From: Megaustenia siamemsis | Lineage: Eukaryota; Mollusca; Gastropoda; Stylommatophora; Ariophantidae | Reading direction: 5' to 3' | Length of the DNA stretch: 64,000 nucleotides | Assembly: GCA_032433765.1 (NCBI GenBank) | Contig: JAVIAB010000159.1 | Coordinates: 61,830,810 to 61,894,809 of the forward strand | In this document: positions 1 to 12,500 of the stretch, piece by piece | How the letters are laid out: each line of letters starts with the position of its first letter | How positions within the stretch are numbered: position 1 is the stretch's first letter | Translations under genes and position numbers: made by a program | The notes under the pieces: model-generated | What the model was told of the DNA's origin: nothing | The model's input: only the letters and a program-made list of their open reading frames with translations | Database searches by the model: none

Positions 1-2490
1 GTTATGAAGCAAGTGAAATCTTCAGACATCTTGATTGTAATGGGTGACATGAACGCTAAAGTAGGAAAAGGTAGATATAAGACAATTATAGGAAATCATG
101 GTTTAGGAAAAAGAAATGACAGAGGAGAAAGATTAATACAATTCTGTGAAGAAAACAGGCTGATAATATGTAACACCTACTTTGAGCAAGAGAAAAGGAA
201 ACTATACACATGGAAAAGCCCTGGAGATAGGAAGAGGAATCAAATAGATTACATAATGATAAAAGAAAGGTTCCGTAACAGCGTAAAGAAAGCCAAAACC
301 TACCCAGGAGCACATATTAATTCTGATCACAATCCTGTAATGATTAAAATGAAAATCAAACTAAAGAGAAACAAGCAAAAATCTGATTCATCAACAAACC
401 CACTCGACATAACAGCTTTAAATCAAAAAGATATTAAAGATACCTATACAATACAAGTAAAGAACACATACCAGAAGCTGCTAGAGGAAGGAATTGAACA
501 ATACAGAAGAGAAAATCCTGATGAAAAAGTAACAACCAAATGGCAATGCATAAAGAAAAGCATACAAAAAGCCTGCGACACCTTACCCAAAAGAGAAAAG
601 AACAAAAAACAAAAATGGATAACTAACACCATCTTAGAAAAAATGGAAGAAAGGAGACAAGCGAAGAACACTGCCCAATACAATAAAATAGATAATGAGA
701 TACGCAAAATGTGCAAAAAGGCAAAAGAAGACTGGCTCAGCCAAAAATGTAGAGAAATAGAAACTATGGAAAGCAAACAAGACCTAAGAGGAATGCACAC
801 AGAAATAAAGAGAATGACTAATAAAAATAAAAAAGCCACAGAAGGTGGATGCATTGCAGACAAAAAAGGAAAAATGCTAACAGACAATAAGGACATCATA
901 GATAGATGGCAGGAATATATAACAGAACTATTTCATGATCAAAGGGACAAGAAACCAGTTATAAAATGTTCATCAGGCTATAAAATCTTAAAATCTGAGG
1001 TGGAAAAAGCTATAAAAACAATGAAAAGGGGAAAAGCAGCAGGACCTGAAAGCATACAGATAGAGATGATACAGGCACTAGAAGATTTTGGCATTGAAGT
1101 GATTACAGACATATGCAACGACATATACCACACAGGATACATACCAAATGAACTAAAAACATCAACTTTCATTGCATTGCCTAAAAAGAATGGTGCAGTT
1201 GAATGCAGTGACTTTAGAATAATAAGCCTAATGAGCCATGTTACAAAAATCTTGCTAAAAGTTATACAAGGAAGGATTCAGAATAAAATCAATACTGAAT
1301 TAGATGAGCAGCAATTTGGATTTAGGAAAAATAGCGGGACAAAAGAAGCCATATTCTGCATGAGAACATTAATCGAAAAATACACAGAAGTAAACAAACC
1401 AATATATGCCTGCTTCATAGACTACACCAAAGCTTTTGATAGAGTACACCACAAACAACTTATAGAATGCCTAAAAGAGATACATCTAGATGACATGGAT
1501 ATACGACTAATATGCAATCTATACTGGGAGCAAACAGCAATAATAAAATATAACAAAGAGTTCTCTACACCCATTGATATAAAAAGAGGAGTAAGACAAG
1601 GATGCATCCTATCACCAAGCTTGTTCAATCTATACACTGAGCAAATCTTTAAAAACATCATAGAGATGCCAGGCCTACAAATTAATGGAAAGATAATCAA
1701 TAACCTAAGATATGCTGACGATACTGTACTACTAGCAGAAAATCCTAAAGACCTACAACAATTACTTAATGAAATAAACACGACAAGCAAAAAATATGGA
1801 CTAGATATGAATATCAAAAAGACTAAAACTATGATCATAAACAAAGAAAATGCTCAAAACCCACAAGTGGATATCAAAATTGAAGGAATAGACCTTGAGA
1901 CAGTTCAGAACTATAACTACCTTGGACATACTATAACCAGTGATGGAAAATGTACAACTGAAATAAACAAAAGAATAGGAATGGCAAAAAGTAATTTTAA
2001 TGTCATGAAGGACATACTAACATCAAAACAAATAACACCAGAGCTAAAACTAAGAATAGCAAAATGTTACATCTTCTCAATATTCCTATATGGTGCTGAA
2101 ACATGGACATTAGACAAGAAAACAGAACAGAGAATTGAAGCCTTTGAAATGTGGATATATAGAAGAATAGGTAGAATTGGATGGAAGGAAAAGAAAACAA
2201 ATGACAAAGTCTTAAAACAACTAAAAATGAAAAGAGAACTTCTGAACAAAATTAGAACAAGACAAACGCGATTCTTAGGCCATGTTAAAAGACACAACAG
2301 CCTACTGAAAGTGATCCTGGAGGGGAAAATACAAGGTAAAAGAGGCAGAGGCAGACCAAGATTAACATGGACGAGTAACATCAAAAGATGGACAAATCAA
2401 CCGATGACAACCTGCACCATCAAAGCAAGAGATAGAGCAAAATGGCGCTCCATGGTAGCCAACCTTCGTTGCGGAGACGGCAATCAATGA
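1..2490 (+). CDS. LINE (L-A, RTE-like) endonuclease/reverse transcriptase, 5' end outside window
   Basis: This is the retrotransposition protein of a non-LTR element. The frame is open to the left edge, so position 4 is only an internal Met and the N-terminal half of the endonuclease is missing. Counting from that Met (828 codons), residues 1-125 are the C-terminal part of an EEP/APE-type endonuclease, with GDMNAKVG and the terminal SDHNPV motif that carries the catalytic Asp-His pair. The reverse transcriptase lies at about 330-640: FIDYTKAFD near 471, GVRQGCILSP near 529 and the catalytic YADD at 570-573. The C-terminal region has LYGAETWTLD and FLGHVKR, as in RTE/BovB-type elements. No stop or frameshift interrupts the 2.5 kb, unlike all other LINE copies here, so this is probably a young insertion. 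Clade assignment is by motif likeness only. Confidence 0.93.
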   Translation, partial: VMKQVKSSDILIVMGDMNAKVGKGRYKTIIGNHGLGKRNDRGERLIQFCEENRLIICNTYFEQEKRKLYTWKSPGDRKRNQIDYIMIKERFRNSVKKAKTYPGAHINSDHNPVMIKMKIKLKRNKQKSDSSTNPLDITALNQKDIKDTYTIQVKNTYQKLLEEGIEQYRRENPDEKVTTKWQCIKKSIQKACDTLPKREKNKKQKWITNTILEKMEERRQAKNTAQYNKIDNEIRKMCKKAKEDWLSQKCREIETMESKQDLRGMHTEIKRMTNKNKKATEGGCIADKKGKMLTDNKDIIDRWQEYITELFHDQRDKKPVIKCSSGYKILKSEVEKAIKTMKRGKAAGPESIQIEMIQALEDFGIEVITDICNDIYHTGYIPNELKTSTFIALPKKNGAVECSDFRIISLMSHVTKILLKVIQGRIQNKINTELDEQQFGFRKNSGTKEAIFCMRTLIEKYTEVNKPIYACFIDYTKAFDRVHHKQLIECLKEIHLDDMDIRLICNLYWEQTAIIKYNKEFSTPIDIKRGVRQGCILSPSLFNLYTEQIFKNIIEMPGLQINGKIINNLRYADDTVLLAENPKDLQQLLNEINTTSKKYGLDMNIKKTKTMIINKENAQNPQVDIKIEGIDLETVQNYNYLGHTITSDGKCTTEINKRIGMAKSNFNVMKDILTSKQITPELKLRIAKCYIFSIFLYGAETWTLDKKTEQRIEAFEMWIYRRIGRIGWKEKKTNDKVLKQLKMKRELLNKIRTRQTRFLGHVKRHNSLLKVILEGKIQGKRGRGRPRLTWTSNIKRWTNQPMTTCTIKARDRAKWRSMVANLRCGDGNQ

Positions 2491-2616
2491 TGATGAATGC
2501 CTGTAATTAAAAGATCAAAAATGTACAAACAAGAGAGTTTTCGGGTACAATTTCCCCATTTTTAATCATACGTTTTTACATTTTGACATACATTTCTTTC
2601 TAAACACATTGAATGT
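2491..2616 (+). other. 3' flank of L-A up to the microsatellite
   Basis: The stop codon is followed at once by a short run of ATG/TGA triplets, like the 3' tail of RTE elements. About 100 AT-rich bases follow before the tetranucleotide array begins. The exact 3' end of the LINE cannot be fixed without its target duplication. Confidence 0.5.
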
Positions 2617-3805
<1,189 letters not shown>

Positions 3806-4245
3806 TCATCAAGTACCGGGCCTACTGGTGTAGGTGATCATGTCTCTCCATAACTTTCGATCTCGACAGGTCTTTATCATGTCTGTTGTTGACCTTCTGC
3901 TAAGCCATTTATTAAACTGTCTGGTACCTTTTCTATTTGTTTCCCTTTATCTCTTCGTCCCTCAATTTTTCTAGTTGTTACAATATATTCCAGTTGTTCT
4001 CTTCTCATTACATGGCCAAAAAATGATGATTGTTTCTTCCTAATATTGTAAATTAGCTCTCTTTTTGCTTTGACCTCTTTCATAACATTTTCATTACTCT
4101 TCTTAGATGTCCATGGTATTCTCAACATTCTTCTGTAAAACCACATTTCTACAGCCTCCAGTGTTTTTCTTGTTTGTTGTCTATGATTCACATCCATATG
4201 TTAAGACTGGCTCTACATAACATTTGAGAACTCTTTTTCTGAAGA
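3806..4245 (-). pseudogene. L-B LINE 3' end, truncated
   Basis: Read on the minus strand, residues such as EMWFYRRMLRIPW and FFGHVMRREQLEYIV match the C-terminal part of an RTE-like protein. The low-coordinate end starts with (TCATCA)n followed by AAGTACCGGGCC. That pattern recurs at 15429, 19715 and (inverted) 14390, so it is the 3' terminus of a family with a (GATGAT)n tail. Stops and a 5' truncation make it inactive. Confidence 0.85.
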
Positions 4246-4364
4246 ACTATTGAGAACTGTTTTTTTTTAAGAATGCATAAAAGAAGTATTTGTATTTTCT
4301 TCTCTCCTGAAAAGACACACATGAGTAAATCAACTAAAGTATTAGGACCAAACAATTGAGAGAT

Positions 4365-5703
4365 GGAGACAAATAATAATAAATGAACATTATTATAGAG
4401 GGACACTTCCGATGCGATAATTCAGGGAATCAGAGGATGAAAAAGTATGTTTTACAGCACTTTGAAACAATGACAAATAATCAACAACAGAAAAAAACAA
4501 AGAACAACATATGGTCCTAAGCAGAATCGAACCCGTACACCGTGGCACTGCGCCTTGCCACGAGAAGCCGAAAGCTAGGGAACACTGTCACTCACTAAAC
4601 TAGCAAAAACAAAATTAGCTATCGTGGACTATGTCTTTCACGCAAGCGTTCTCATGACTATGGCATAGGGTTACGATCACAGCTCGCAAATAAATTGTAG
4701 TTATGTACCTTCCTATTAAGGCAATTATCTCCATATAGCGCTGGATACTTGTGTTGCAGACAAACATTTATAGTAAGAAACTGCACGAATAGTAGTTTCC
4801 AGTGGTTTTATACAGGAGACAAATAATAATAAATGAATAATATTATAGAGAGAAACATCCGAGGCAATAATTCAGGGAATCATTGGAGGAAGAAGTATGT
4901 ATTACAGCACTCAGAAAAAATGACAAATAAACAACAAGAACAGAAAGATGAGTTGAGTTGAGAGATGCATTGTGGTTTGATTTTTCAGTCAATTGTGAAA
5001 ACTGAGCCTTTCCATCGAACACATGTGAATCAATTCAGAGGAAGAGGTATGTTTACAGCACTCGGAAAAGATGAGAAATAATCAACAACAGAAAAAAATA
5101 TGGACCATGGCGAGGCACTGTGCCACTGAGTACGGATGCGATCCTGCCTTGGTCCGTATTTTTTTCTGTTGATTATTTGTCATTTTTTCCGAGTGCTGTA
5201 AACATAGCTCTTCCTCTGAATTGATTCGCTGATTATTGCCTCGGAAGTTTCCCTCTATAATAATATTCATTTATTATTATTTTTCTCCAGTCTAAACTAC
5301 TGGAAACTACTATTCGTGCTGTTTCGTCCTAAATCTTTGTCTGCAACGTAAGTATTCAGCCCTACCCTATCCGGGAGATACTTGTCTTAACAGGAAAAAT
5401 ATTTCCGAGCGGTGATCGCAGCCTTATACTATAGTCATGGAAAAGCCTTCGCGAAAAGATATTGCCTACGAAGCTAATTTTTTAGTTAGCTTAGTGGCAG
5501 TGTTCTCTAGCGTTTGGCTTTTCGTGGCGAGGCGCTGTGCCACTGAGTACGGAATCGATCCTGCCTTGGTCCATATTTTTTTCTGTTGATTATTTGTTAT
5601 TTTTTCCGAGTGCTGTAAACATACCTCTTCCTCTGAATTGATTCACTGATTATCGCCTTGGAAGTTTCCCTCTACAATAATATTCATTTATTATTATTTC
5701 TCT
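4365..5703. mobile_element. Cluster of tRNA-derived SINE copies (SINE-2), both orientations
   Basis: Several copies share a 3' end rich in AATAATAAATGAATATTA and a body with GTTTACAGCACTC. One copy runs on the minus strand (about 4365-4800) and one on the plus strand (about 5288-5703). Tail fragments lie between them (4813-4960, 5027-5285). The minus copy has an internal pol III B box (GGGTTCGATTC) and the plus copy an A-box-like TAGCTTAGTGG, indicating a tRNA-derived head. Exact ends are not resolved because the copies are nested. Confidence 0.65.
5027..5228. repeat. Long inverted repeat formed by two opposed SINE-2 tails
   Basis: Bases 5027-5109 and 5143-5228 are near-perfect reverse complements, with about 33 bp between them. 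Each arm carries the SINE-2 motif around GTTTACAGCACTCGG. The RNA could fold into a hairpin of about 80 bp. Confidence 0.8.
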
Positions 5704-6139
5704 CCAATCGAACACATCCCGGTTAAGAAATGAAATTTTACGTTCCTGTGTGCCTTCCATTTTTGGTCCTTACTGAGTTGTTCATCTGTAGGAAGACTCC
5801 AATGCGGGGTATCACAGACAGAATCTAATGAGAAGACAATAGTAAATAAATAATGAATATTTAATACGAGTTGTTTAACCGGTAGCGTTGTGAAATACAG
5901 GTATCTCGAGCCCATTGTTCTTTGAGTTTTTTTTTTTGTTTTGTTTGTATGTGAATTTTACTGAGTGCTGTAAACATACAATTGTTTCTGTGTTTCATAT
6001 CATTGTGAAAGTAGATACTTATATGGCGCTAGCTATTTCCAGTCCAGGTGATGTTGAGCGTCTTGGACCAGGATGGAGAAATGAACCATGCAACTTTTCC
6101 TATACATTTCTTTCAAATATTTATATTCATCCATGTCAA
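5704..6139. other. Unassigned 436 bp before the 67-bp array
   Basis: Mixed AT-rich sequence with a short T run near 5930. A small piece of the SINE-2 body (GAGTGCTGTAAACATAC) occurs near 5962. No exon could be supported. Confidence 0.4.
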
Positions 6140-7407
6140 CTGTAATTTAAATATGATGTGTTTTTCATTCATTAATTTCTGTATATACCCGAAGACAGCA
6201 CATAGGCTGTAATTTAAATACGATGTGTTTTTCATTCATTAATTTATCTATATACCCGAAGACAGCACATAGGCTGTAATTTAAATACGATGTGTTTTTC
6301 ATTCATTAATTTATCTATATACCCGAAGACAGCACATAGGCTGTAATTTAAATATGATGTGTTTTTCATTCATTAATTTATCTATATACCCGAAGACAGC
6401 ACATAGGCTGTAATTTAAATACGATGTGTTTTTCATTCATTAATTTATCTATATACCCGAAGACAGCACATAGGCTGTAATTTAAATACGATGTGTTTTT
6501 CATTCATTAATTTTTCTCTCAAACCGAAGACAGCACATAGGCTGTAATTTAAATATGATGTGTTTTTCATTCATTAATTTCTCTATATACCCGAAGACAG
6601 CACATAGGCTGTAATTTAAATATGATGTGTTTTTCATTCATTAATTTCGCTATATACCCGAAGACAGCACATAGGCTGTAATTTAAATATGATGTGTTTT
6701 TCATTCATTAATTTCTCTATATACCCGAAGACAGCACATAGGCTGTAATTTAAATATATGCTTTTCATTCATTAATTTCTCTATATACCCGAAGACAGCA
6801 CATAGGCTGTAATTTAAATATGATGTGTTTTTCATTCATTAATTTATCTATATACCCGAAGACAGCACATAGGCTGTAATTTAAATACGATGTGTTTTTC
6901 ATAAATTAATTTTTCTCTCAAACCGAAGACAGCACATAGGCTGTAATTTAAATACGATGTATTTTTCATTCATTAATTTTTCTCTCAAACCGAAGACAGC
7001 ACATAGGCTGTAATTTAAATATGATGTGTTTTTCATTCATTAATTTATCTATATACCCGAAGACAGCACATAGGCTGTAATTTAAATACGATGTGTTTTT
7101 CATTCATTAATTTTTCTCTCAAACCGAAGACAGCACATAGGCTGTAATTTAAATACGATGTGTTTTTCATTCATTAATTTCTCTATATACCCGAAGACAG
7201 CACATAGGCTGTAATTTAAATATGATGTGTTTTTCATTCATTAATTTCTCTATATACCCGAAGACAGCACATAGGTTGTAATTTAAATATGATGTGTTTT
7301 TCATTCATTAATTTCTCTATATACCCGAAGACAGCACATAGGCTGTAATTTAAAGATATATACTTTTCATTCATTAATTTCTCTATATACCCGAAGACAG
7401 CACATAG
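6140..7407. repeat. 67-bp tandem repeat, about 19 units
   Basis: Units start with CTGTAATTTAAATA and end with CCGAAGACAGCACATAGG. The period is 67 bp, with starts at 6206, 6273, 6340 and so on. Three sub-variants are interspersed, differing near the unit centre (TATCTATATACCC, TCTCTATATACCC, TTCTCTCAAACC). Two units are length variants near 6750 and 7350. No coding function is seen. Confidence 0.97.
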
Positions 7408-7746
7408 GGCGGAAGTTGCAGTTTTCCATGATTTCCTATTTTCTTCTAGTTGTCATCGACTGAGCTGCCGATGTTCGGACAACCCGTGCTCGATTCCCTC
7501 TGGAGCAGTGCGAGTTGTAATCGTGGTTGAAAAAAAGTATACCCCAGTGGTCGACCCAGTCCTTGGCAGAAATAAGTACCAAGATAGTACTCTGGGAAGG
7601 TGACGAATGCCGCTTCGCATAGAGAGTTTCGATGCTTGAAACTACACTGTCTAAAAGTCTCTAGACATATCTGGACAGGCGGCTGAGCACACATGGTTGA
7701 AAACTCGAGTGCTAAAATGTCGATTCAAGTCTCGTACTTTACTTTA
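7408..7746. other. Spacer between the two arrays upstream of the receptor exon
   Basis: About 340 bp of complex sequence. A pyrimidine tract ending in AG at 7449 could be a splice acceptor. A B-box-like GTGCTCGATTCCC at about 7488-7500 could instead mean an old tRNA-derived SINE. Neither reading can be decided from sequence alone. Confidence 0.35.
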
Positions 7747-9509
7747 CTATTTAGGATTATAGGTGAGTGGTCACACAGAGAGTTCCATATTATAGGTGAG
7801 TAGTCACACAGGGAGTTCCATATTATAGGTGAGTGGTCACACAGGGAGTTCCATATTATAGGTGTGTGGTCACACAGGGAGTTCCATATTATAGGTGAGT
7901 CGTCACACAGGAAGTTTCATTTTATAGGTGAGTGGCCACACAGGGAGTTCCAGATTATAGGTGAGGGGCCACACAGGGAGTTTCATATTATAGGTGAGTG
8001 GTCACACAGGGAGTTTCAGATTATAGGTGAATGGCCACACAAGGAGTTCCAGATTATAGGTGAATGGTCACACAAGGAGTTTCATATTATAGGTGAGTGG
8101 TCACAGAGTTTCAGATTATAGGTGAATGGTCACACAGAGTTTCAGATTATAGGTGAGTGGTCACACAGGGAGTTCCATATTATAGGTGAGTGGTCACACA
8201 GGGAGTTCCATATTATAGGTGGGGGGTCACACAGGGAGTTCCATATTATAGGTGAGTGGTCAAACAGGGAGTTCCATATTATTGGTGAGTGGTCACACAG
8301 GGGGTTCCATATTATAGGCGAGTGGTCACACAGGGAGTTCCATATTATAGGTGAGTGGTCACACAGGGAGTTCCATATTGTAGGTGAATGGTCACACAGG
8401 GAGTTCCATATTATAGGTGAGTGGTCAAACAGGGAGTTTCATATTGTAGGTGAATGGCCACACAGGGAGTTCCATATTATAGGTGAGCGGTCAAACAGGG
8501 AGTTTCATATTATAGGTGAGTGGTCACACAGGGAGTTCCATATTATAGGTGAATGGTCACACAGGGAGTTCCATATTATAGGTGAGTGGTCAATCAGGGA
8601 GTTTCATATTGTAGGTGAACGGCCACACAGAGAGTTCCATATTATAGGTGAGTGGTCAAACAGGGAGTTTCATATTGTAGGTGAATGGCCACACAGGGAG
8701 TTCCATATTATAGGTGAGTGGCCACACAGGGAGTTCCATATTATAGGTGAGTAGTCACACAGAGAGTTCCATATTATAGGTGAATGGTCACACAGGGAGT
8801 TATATATTATAGGTGAGTGGTCACACAGGGAGTTCCATATTATAGGTGAATGGTCACACAGGGAGTTTCATATTGTAGGTGAATGGTCACACAGGGAGTT
8901 CCATATTATAGGTGAGTGGTCACACAGGGAGCTCCATATTGTAGGTGAATGGCCACACAGGGAGTTCCATATTGTAGGTGGATGGCCACACAGGGAGTTC
9001 CATATTATAGGTGAGTGGTCACACAGGGAGTTATATATTATAGGTGAATGGTCACACAGGGAGTTCCATATTATAGGTGAGTAGTCACACAGAGAGTTCC
9101 ATATTATAGGTGAATGGTCACACAGGGAGTTATATATTATAGGTGAATGGTCACACAGGGAGTTCCATATTATAGGTGAGTGGTAACACAGGGAGTTCCA
9201 TATTATAGGTGAGTGGTCACACAGGGAGTTCCATATTATAGGTGAGTGGTCACACAGGGAGTTCCATATTATAGGTGAATGGTCACACAGGGAGTTCCAT
9301 ATTATAGGTGAGTGGTCACACAGGGAGTTCCATGTTATAGGTGAGTGGTCACACAGGGAGTTCCATATTATAGGTGAGTGGTCAAACAGGGAGTTCCATA
9401 TTATAGGTGAGTGGTCACACAGGGAGTTCCATATTATAGGTGAGTGGTCACACAGGGAGTTCCGTATTATAGGTGAGTGGTCACACAGGGAGTTCCATAT
9501 TGTATGTGA
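7747..9509. repeat. 33-bp tandem repeat, about 53 units, each carrying a donor-like GGTGAGT/GGTGAAT
   Basis: The consensus unit reads TTCCATATTATAGGTGAGTG followed by GTCACACAGGGAG. The period of 33 keeps the frame, so it reads as an 11-residue peptide repeat. In-frame stops (for example near 8754) and its position just before a splice acceptor show it is intronic, not coding. Many units contain AG|GTGAGT, a perfect 5' splice-site consensus; others have GTGAAT. Confidence 0.97.
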
Positions 9510-9544
9510 TTTACTTCATCTTCTCTTACATAAGATAACGTATT

Positions 9545-9576
9545 TTATTTTACATTTTTCAGCAATTTCTGCAGGT
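9545..9576 (+). promoter_or_regulatory. Splice acceptor of the receptor exon, with a second acceptor 12 bp downstream
   Basis: A T-rich tract ends in TTTTTCAG, so the exon would start at 9563. A second CAG ends at 9574. Both leave the same reading frame and phase 1, so alternative use would add or remove four residues. The second CAG is itself followed by GTGAGT, a perfect donor motif inside the exon start. Confidence 0.75.
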
Positions 9577-12500
9577 GAGTCTGTGAACTTTCCACTGAAA
9601 GATTGCTTTACAAGGGAGCTGGACATTCTAGCACTGTATTGTGATGAAAGAATTCCCTTGAATGAATATGAACACGGTTTTTTGCTGCACTATTTGCTCC
9701 AGGTAATTGTGAATTCCAATGAACCGCGACCAAATTCACGAGTCATGTTTGCTGAAATAGTCGTTGGAAACTCTCAGGTTAATACAAAAGGCAACTTTAG
9801 CTCATGGTTATTCAGTCGGGCTTACGAAGAACAAGAAAATATAATAAGGTATTCTTACAAAATGAATCAAACAGAGAAATCTTCTAAGGAGAATCTTAAG
9901 AGCCATGTCAAATTTGTTGAGATGTTGTTTTCTGAGATGAGTGGAGTCAGACAGAACGCGACCCATCTTGGTATTATATTTATCGATGGGGCAGGTTTAT
10001 CGCAGGATGAAGCCAAAAATATTACAGAAATTGTTGGCCAAGAAACGAAAGACGTTAAAATATTTGTTGTGCTGATTGTCAATGAAGATATATTTACAGG
10101 CACCATTATTAATTTCGGTGACGCTCTAATGCTTTCGTTGGGCAAAGCCAATTTTCATCTGTATTATCTCATTATGGCAATATGTAGACAGTGTTGGAGA
10201 GGCAGGATCGCTTTTGAACACACGGATGGGGGTCTGTCATGTTATACGATGGGTTTTGCATTGTTTGATAAATTATGGCTTCTAGAGTGGGAAAACTGCA
10301 TTGAGTTCCAGAGCTTTCTTTTAAGAATAGAAACACAGGAGGAGTTGAACTTTTTAAAGAGGTTATTGAGTTCGTATATGGAAAAACAATTAAATAAACA
10401 TTCTCAAACTCATATTTTTATTTCGCTTCGTCGGAACTTAACGAGTAAGACCAAACGGTTTCAGTGGTGGTCTGTACACTCAACAGGATACCGTCCCTTG
10501 GTGGTGAACAACTGGCTGCCTGGTAAACCTTCTGGTGGTTACGTCAGGTCATGTGCCGCATGGCAGTTTAGATGGGAGCGGGACAAGAATGGGACAAACA
10601 TCTCGAGTAGCGAAGATCGTCTTGTGGAAGGTTGGACGGATGTTGGGTGTAAGATTACATTACAATCTTTTGATATGTGTGAGATGGTACTTCCTAGAAA
10701 AGTTGAAGAAAAGAACTTGATGGTAATACAACCAGCCACGTATGAGAATTTGAGTCAAGCTTTAGCTAGAGGAGAATTTGTGAAATATGGAGATAATATT
10801 GTGTCTGTCTCTACATACATTGCCAACCCAGATTTTCGGAAGTTTTATAAAGAAACAGAAAGTGAATTGTTTCCCTTGTTTGACTGTGGGGAGGATACTG
10901 ACCCTTCAAGATTAATTTCTTATATTTTTGTCTGTGACGGTTTCAATCAGTGCAGGAACGGGCGAGATGAAGATGCATGTTTTGTGATACAAAATAGTAA
11001 TCGATTTGAAGACGTATTTTTGAATACAGAAACGAAAACCAAGTGTCCAGGCATTTTTTGTTGTGACGGTTCGTGCTTACTGCTACAGTGGGTTAATGAT
11101 GGAGAGGTTGACTGTCCGATTTGTGATCAGAACTCGGAAAGGGAAGCAACCGATGAAAGTGCAGTGTTTCACAGATACATGCAGAGCGGAATAACTTGTG
11201 CTTTCATTTGTGACCTTTATAAATGTATTTACTTCTGGCAGCTTAATGATGGTATGGAGGAATGTCTTCGGCCTGAACTAGCACTAGACGAGACTGTAGG
11301 AAAGCTGGAAACAGCGGGCACTTGTTACAACGTATTGGGGCGTCACATCTGGGCTCCGAGGTGTGTCTACGTCACAGACATATTTGGAGCTGTTCTGGGA
11401 TGTAGAGACATGTCCCATCTTAAGGACTGCGAACAGTTTAAGTGCCCAGAAAACTATGTTAAATGTCCTAACACTTACTGTATCCCTCAACATTACGTCC
11501 TTGATATAAAAATGGATTGTCCTGCTGGAGAAGACGAAGACAGTTTCAATATTGACCCGTGTACCGGAAACTTTGCCTGTTGGGATAGTCAAATGTGTCT
11601 ACATCCTGATCTAGTTTGTGACGGACATTCTGACTGTCCTAAAGAAGATGACGAGATAGGCTGTGACACGAAGTGTGACGGAGGTGTACTGTGTATTGCA
11701 GGGACAATCACCGCGTCCAATTACAACAAGTCGGTCCCTCTGAAAAACGAAAACCATGTTTCTTTCCACAGTAAATACGTTGATTTGTCAGGGGTAGATT
11801 TGTCTCAAGTAGATGTTCACGATTTCATTGCTATTGCAACAAAAGTTGTTATTTTGTCAGGATGTAACATTTATACATTCCGTGCACTAAACTATGTTTA
11901 CGGTAGCTGTCTAAATAAGTTGGATCTCAGCCACAACATGGTGAGGAAATTTACTGGTTATGAATTAAACAATCTCCGTCTCTTAAACATGTCCTATAAT
12001 AGAGAACTTATGTTGGTGAAAAATCTAAAGTACAAGAACTTGGAAATACTCGACCTCTCCCATACCTCTCTGTCTCAATTAGATATATCATTACTGAAAG
12101 GGTTACCGATCTTGAAACATTTAAACTTGAGCTTTACGTTCATCTCTGGTTTTCATGAAAACACATTTTATTCGAACATAATCTTGCAGACACTTGAGGT
12201 ACGTGGACTGTTTATAGATAATTTCTATGAAGATTTCTTTAACGGTCTCACTATTGGTCAACATCTGTACACTGACATGTTTCAAATGTGTTGCCCACAG
12301 ATCAGAGGAACAAACATCCCATACTACACGTGCCATGCCCCTGAGGACGCATTTTCTTCTTGTTTTGATCTGATAGCGGTCAATGTTCAGCGTGTTCTTC
12401 TCTGGGTGGTCGCTGTTCTTGCTGTTCTTGGTAACACGACAGTTATTGTTTATCGTGTAATCTGGGACAGGTCAGTTCTCAGAACAGGTTACGGGCTGTT

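Noticed and set aside
7864..8754. Eleven-residue repeat protein (GEWSHREFHII type)
   Set aside because: The 33-bp unit keeps frame by chance; in-frame stops at both ends and the intronic position argue against a protein.
11284..11592. 102-codon minus-strand frame inside the receptor exon
   Set aside because: It is the antisense shadow of the Cys-rich coding region.
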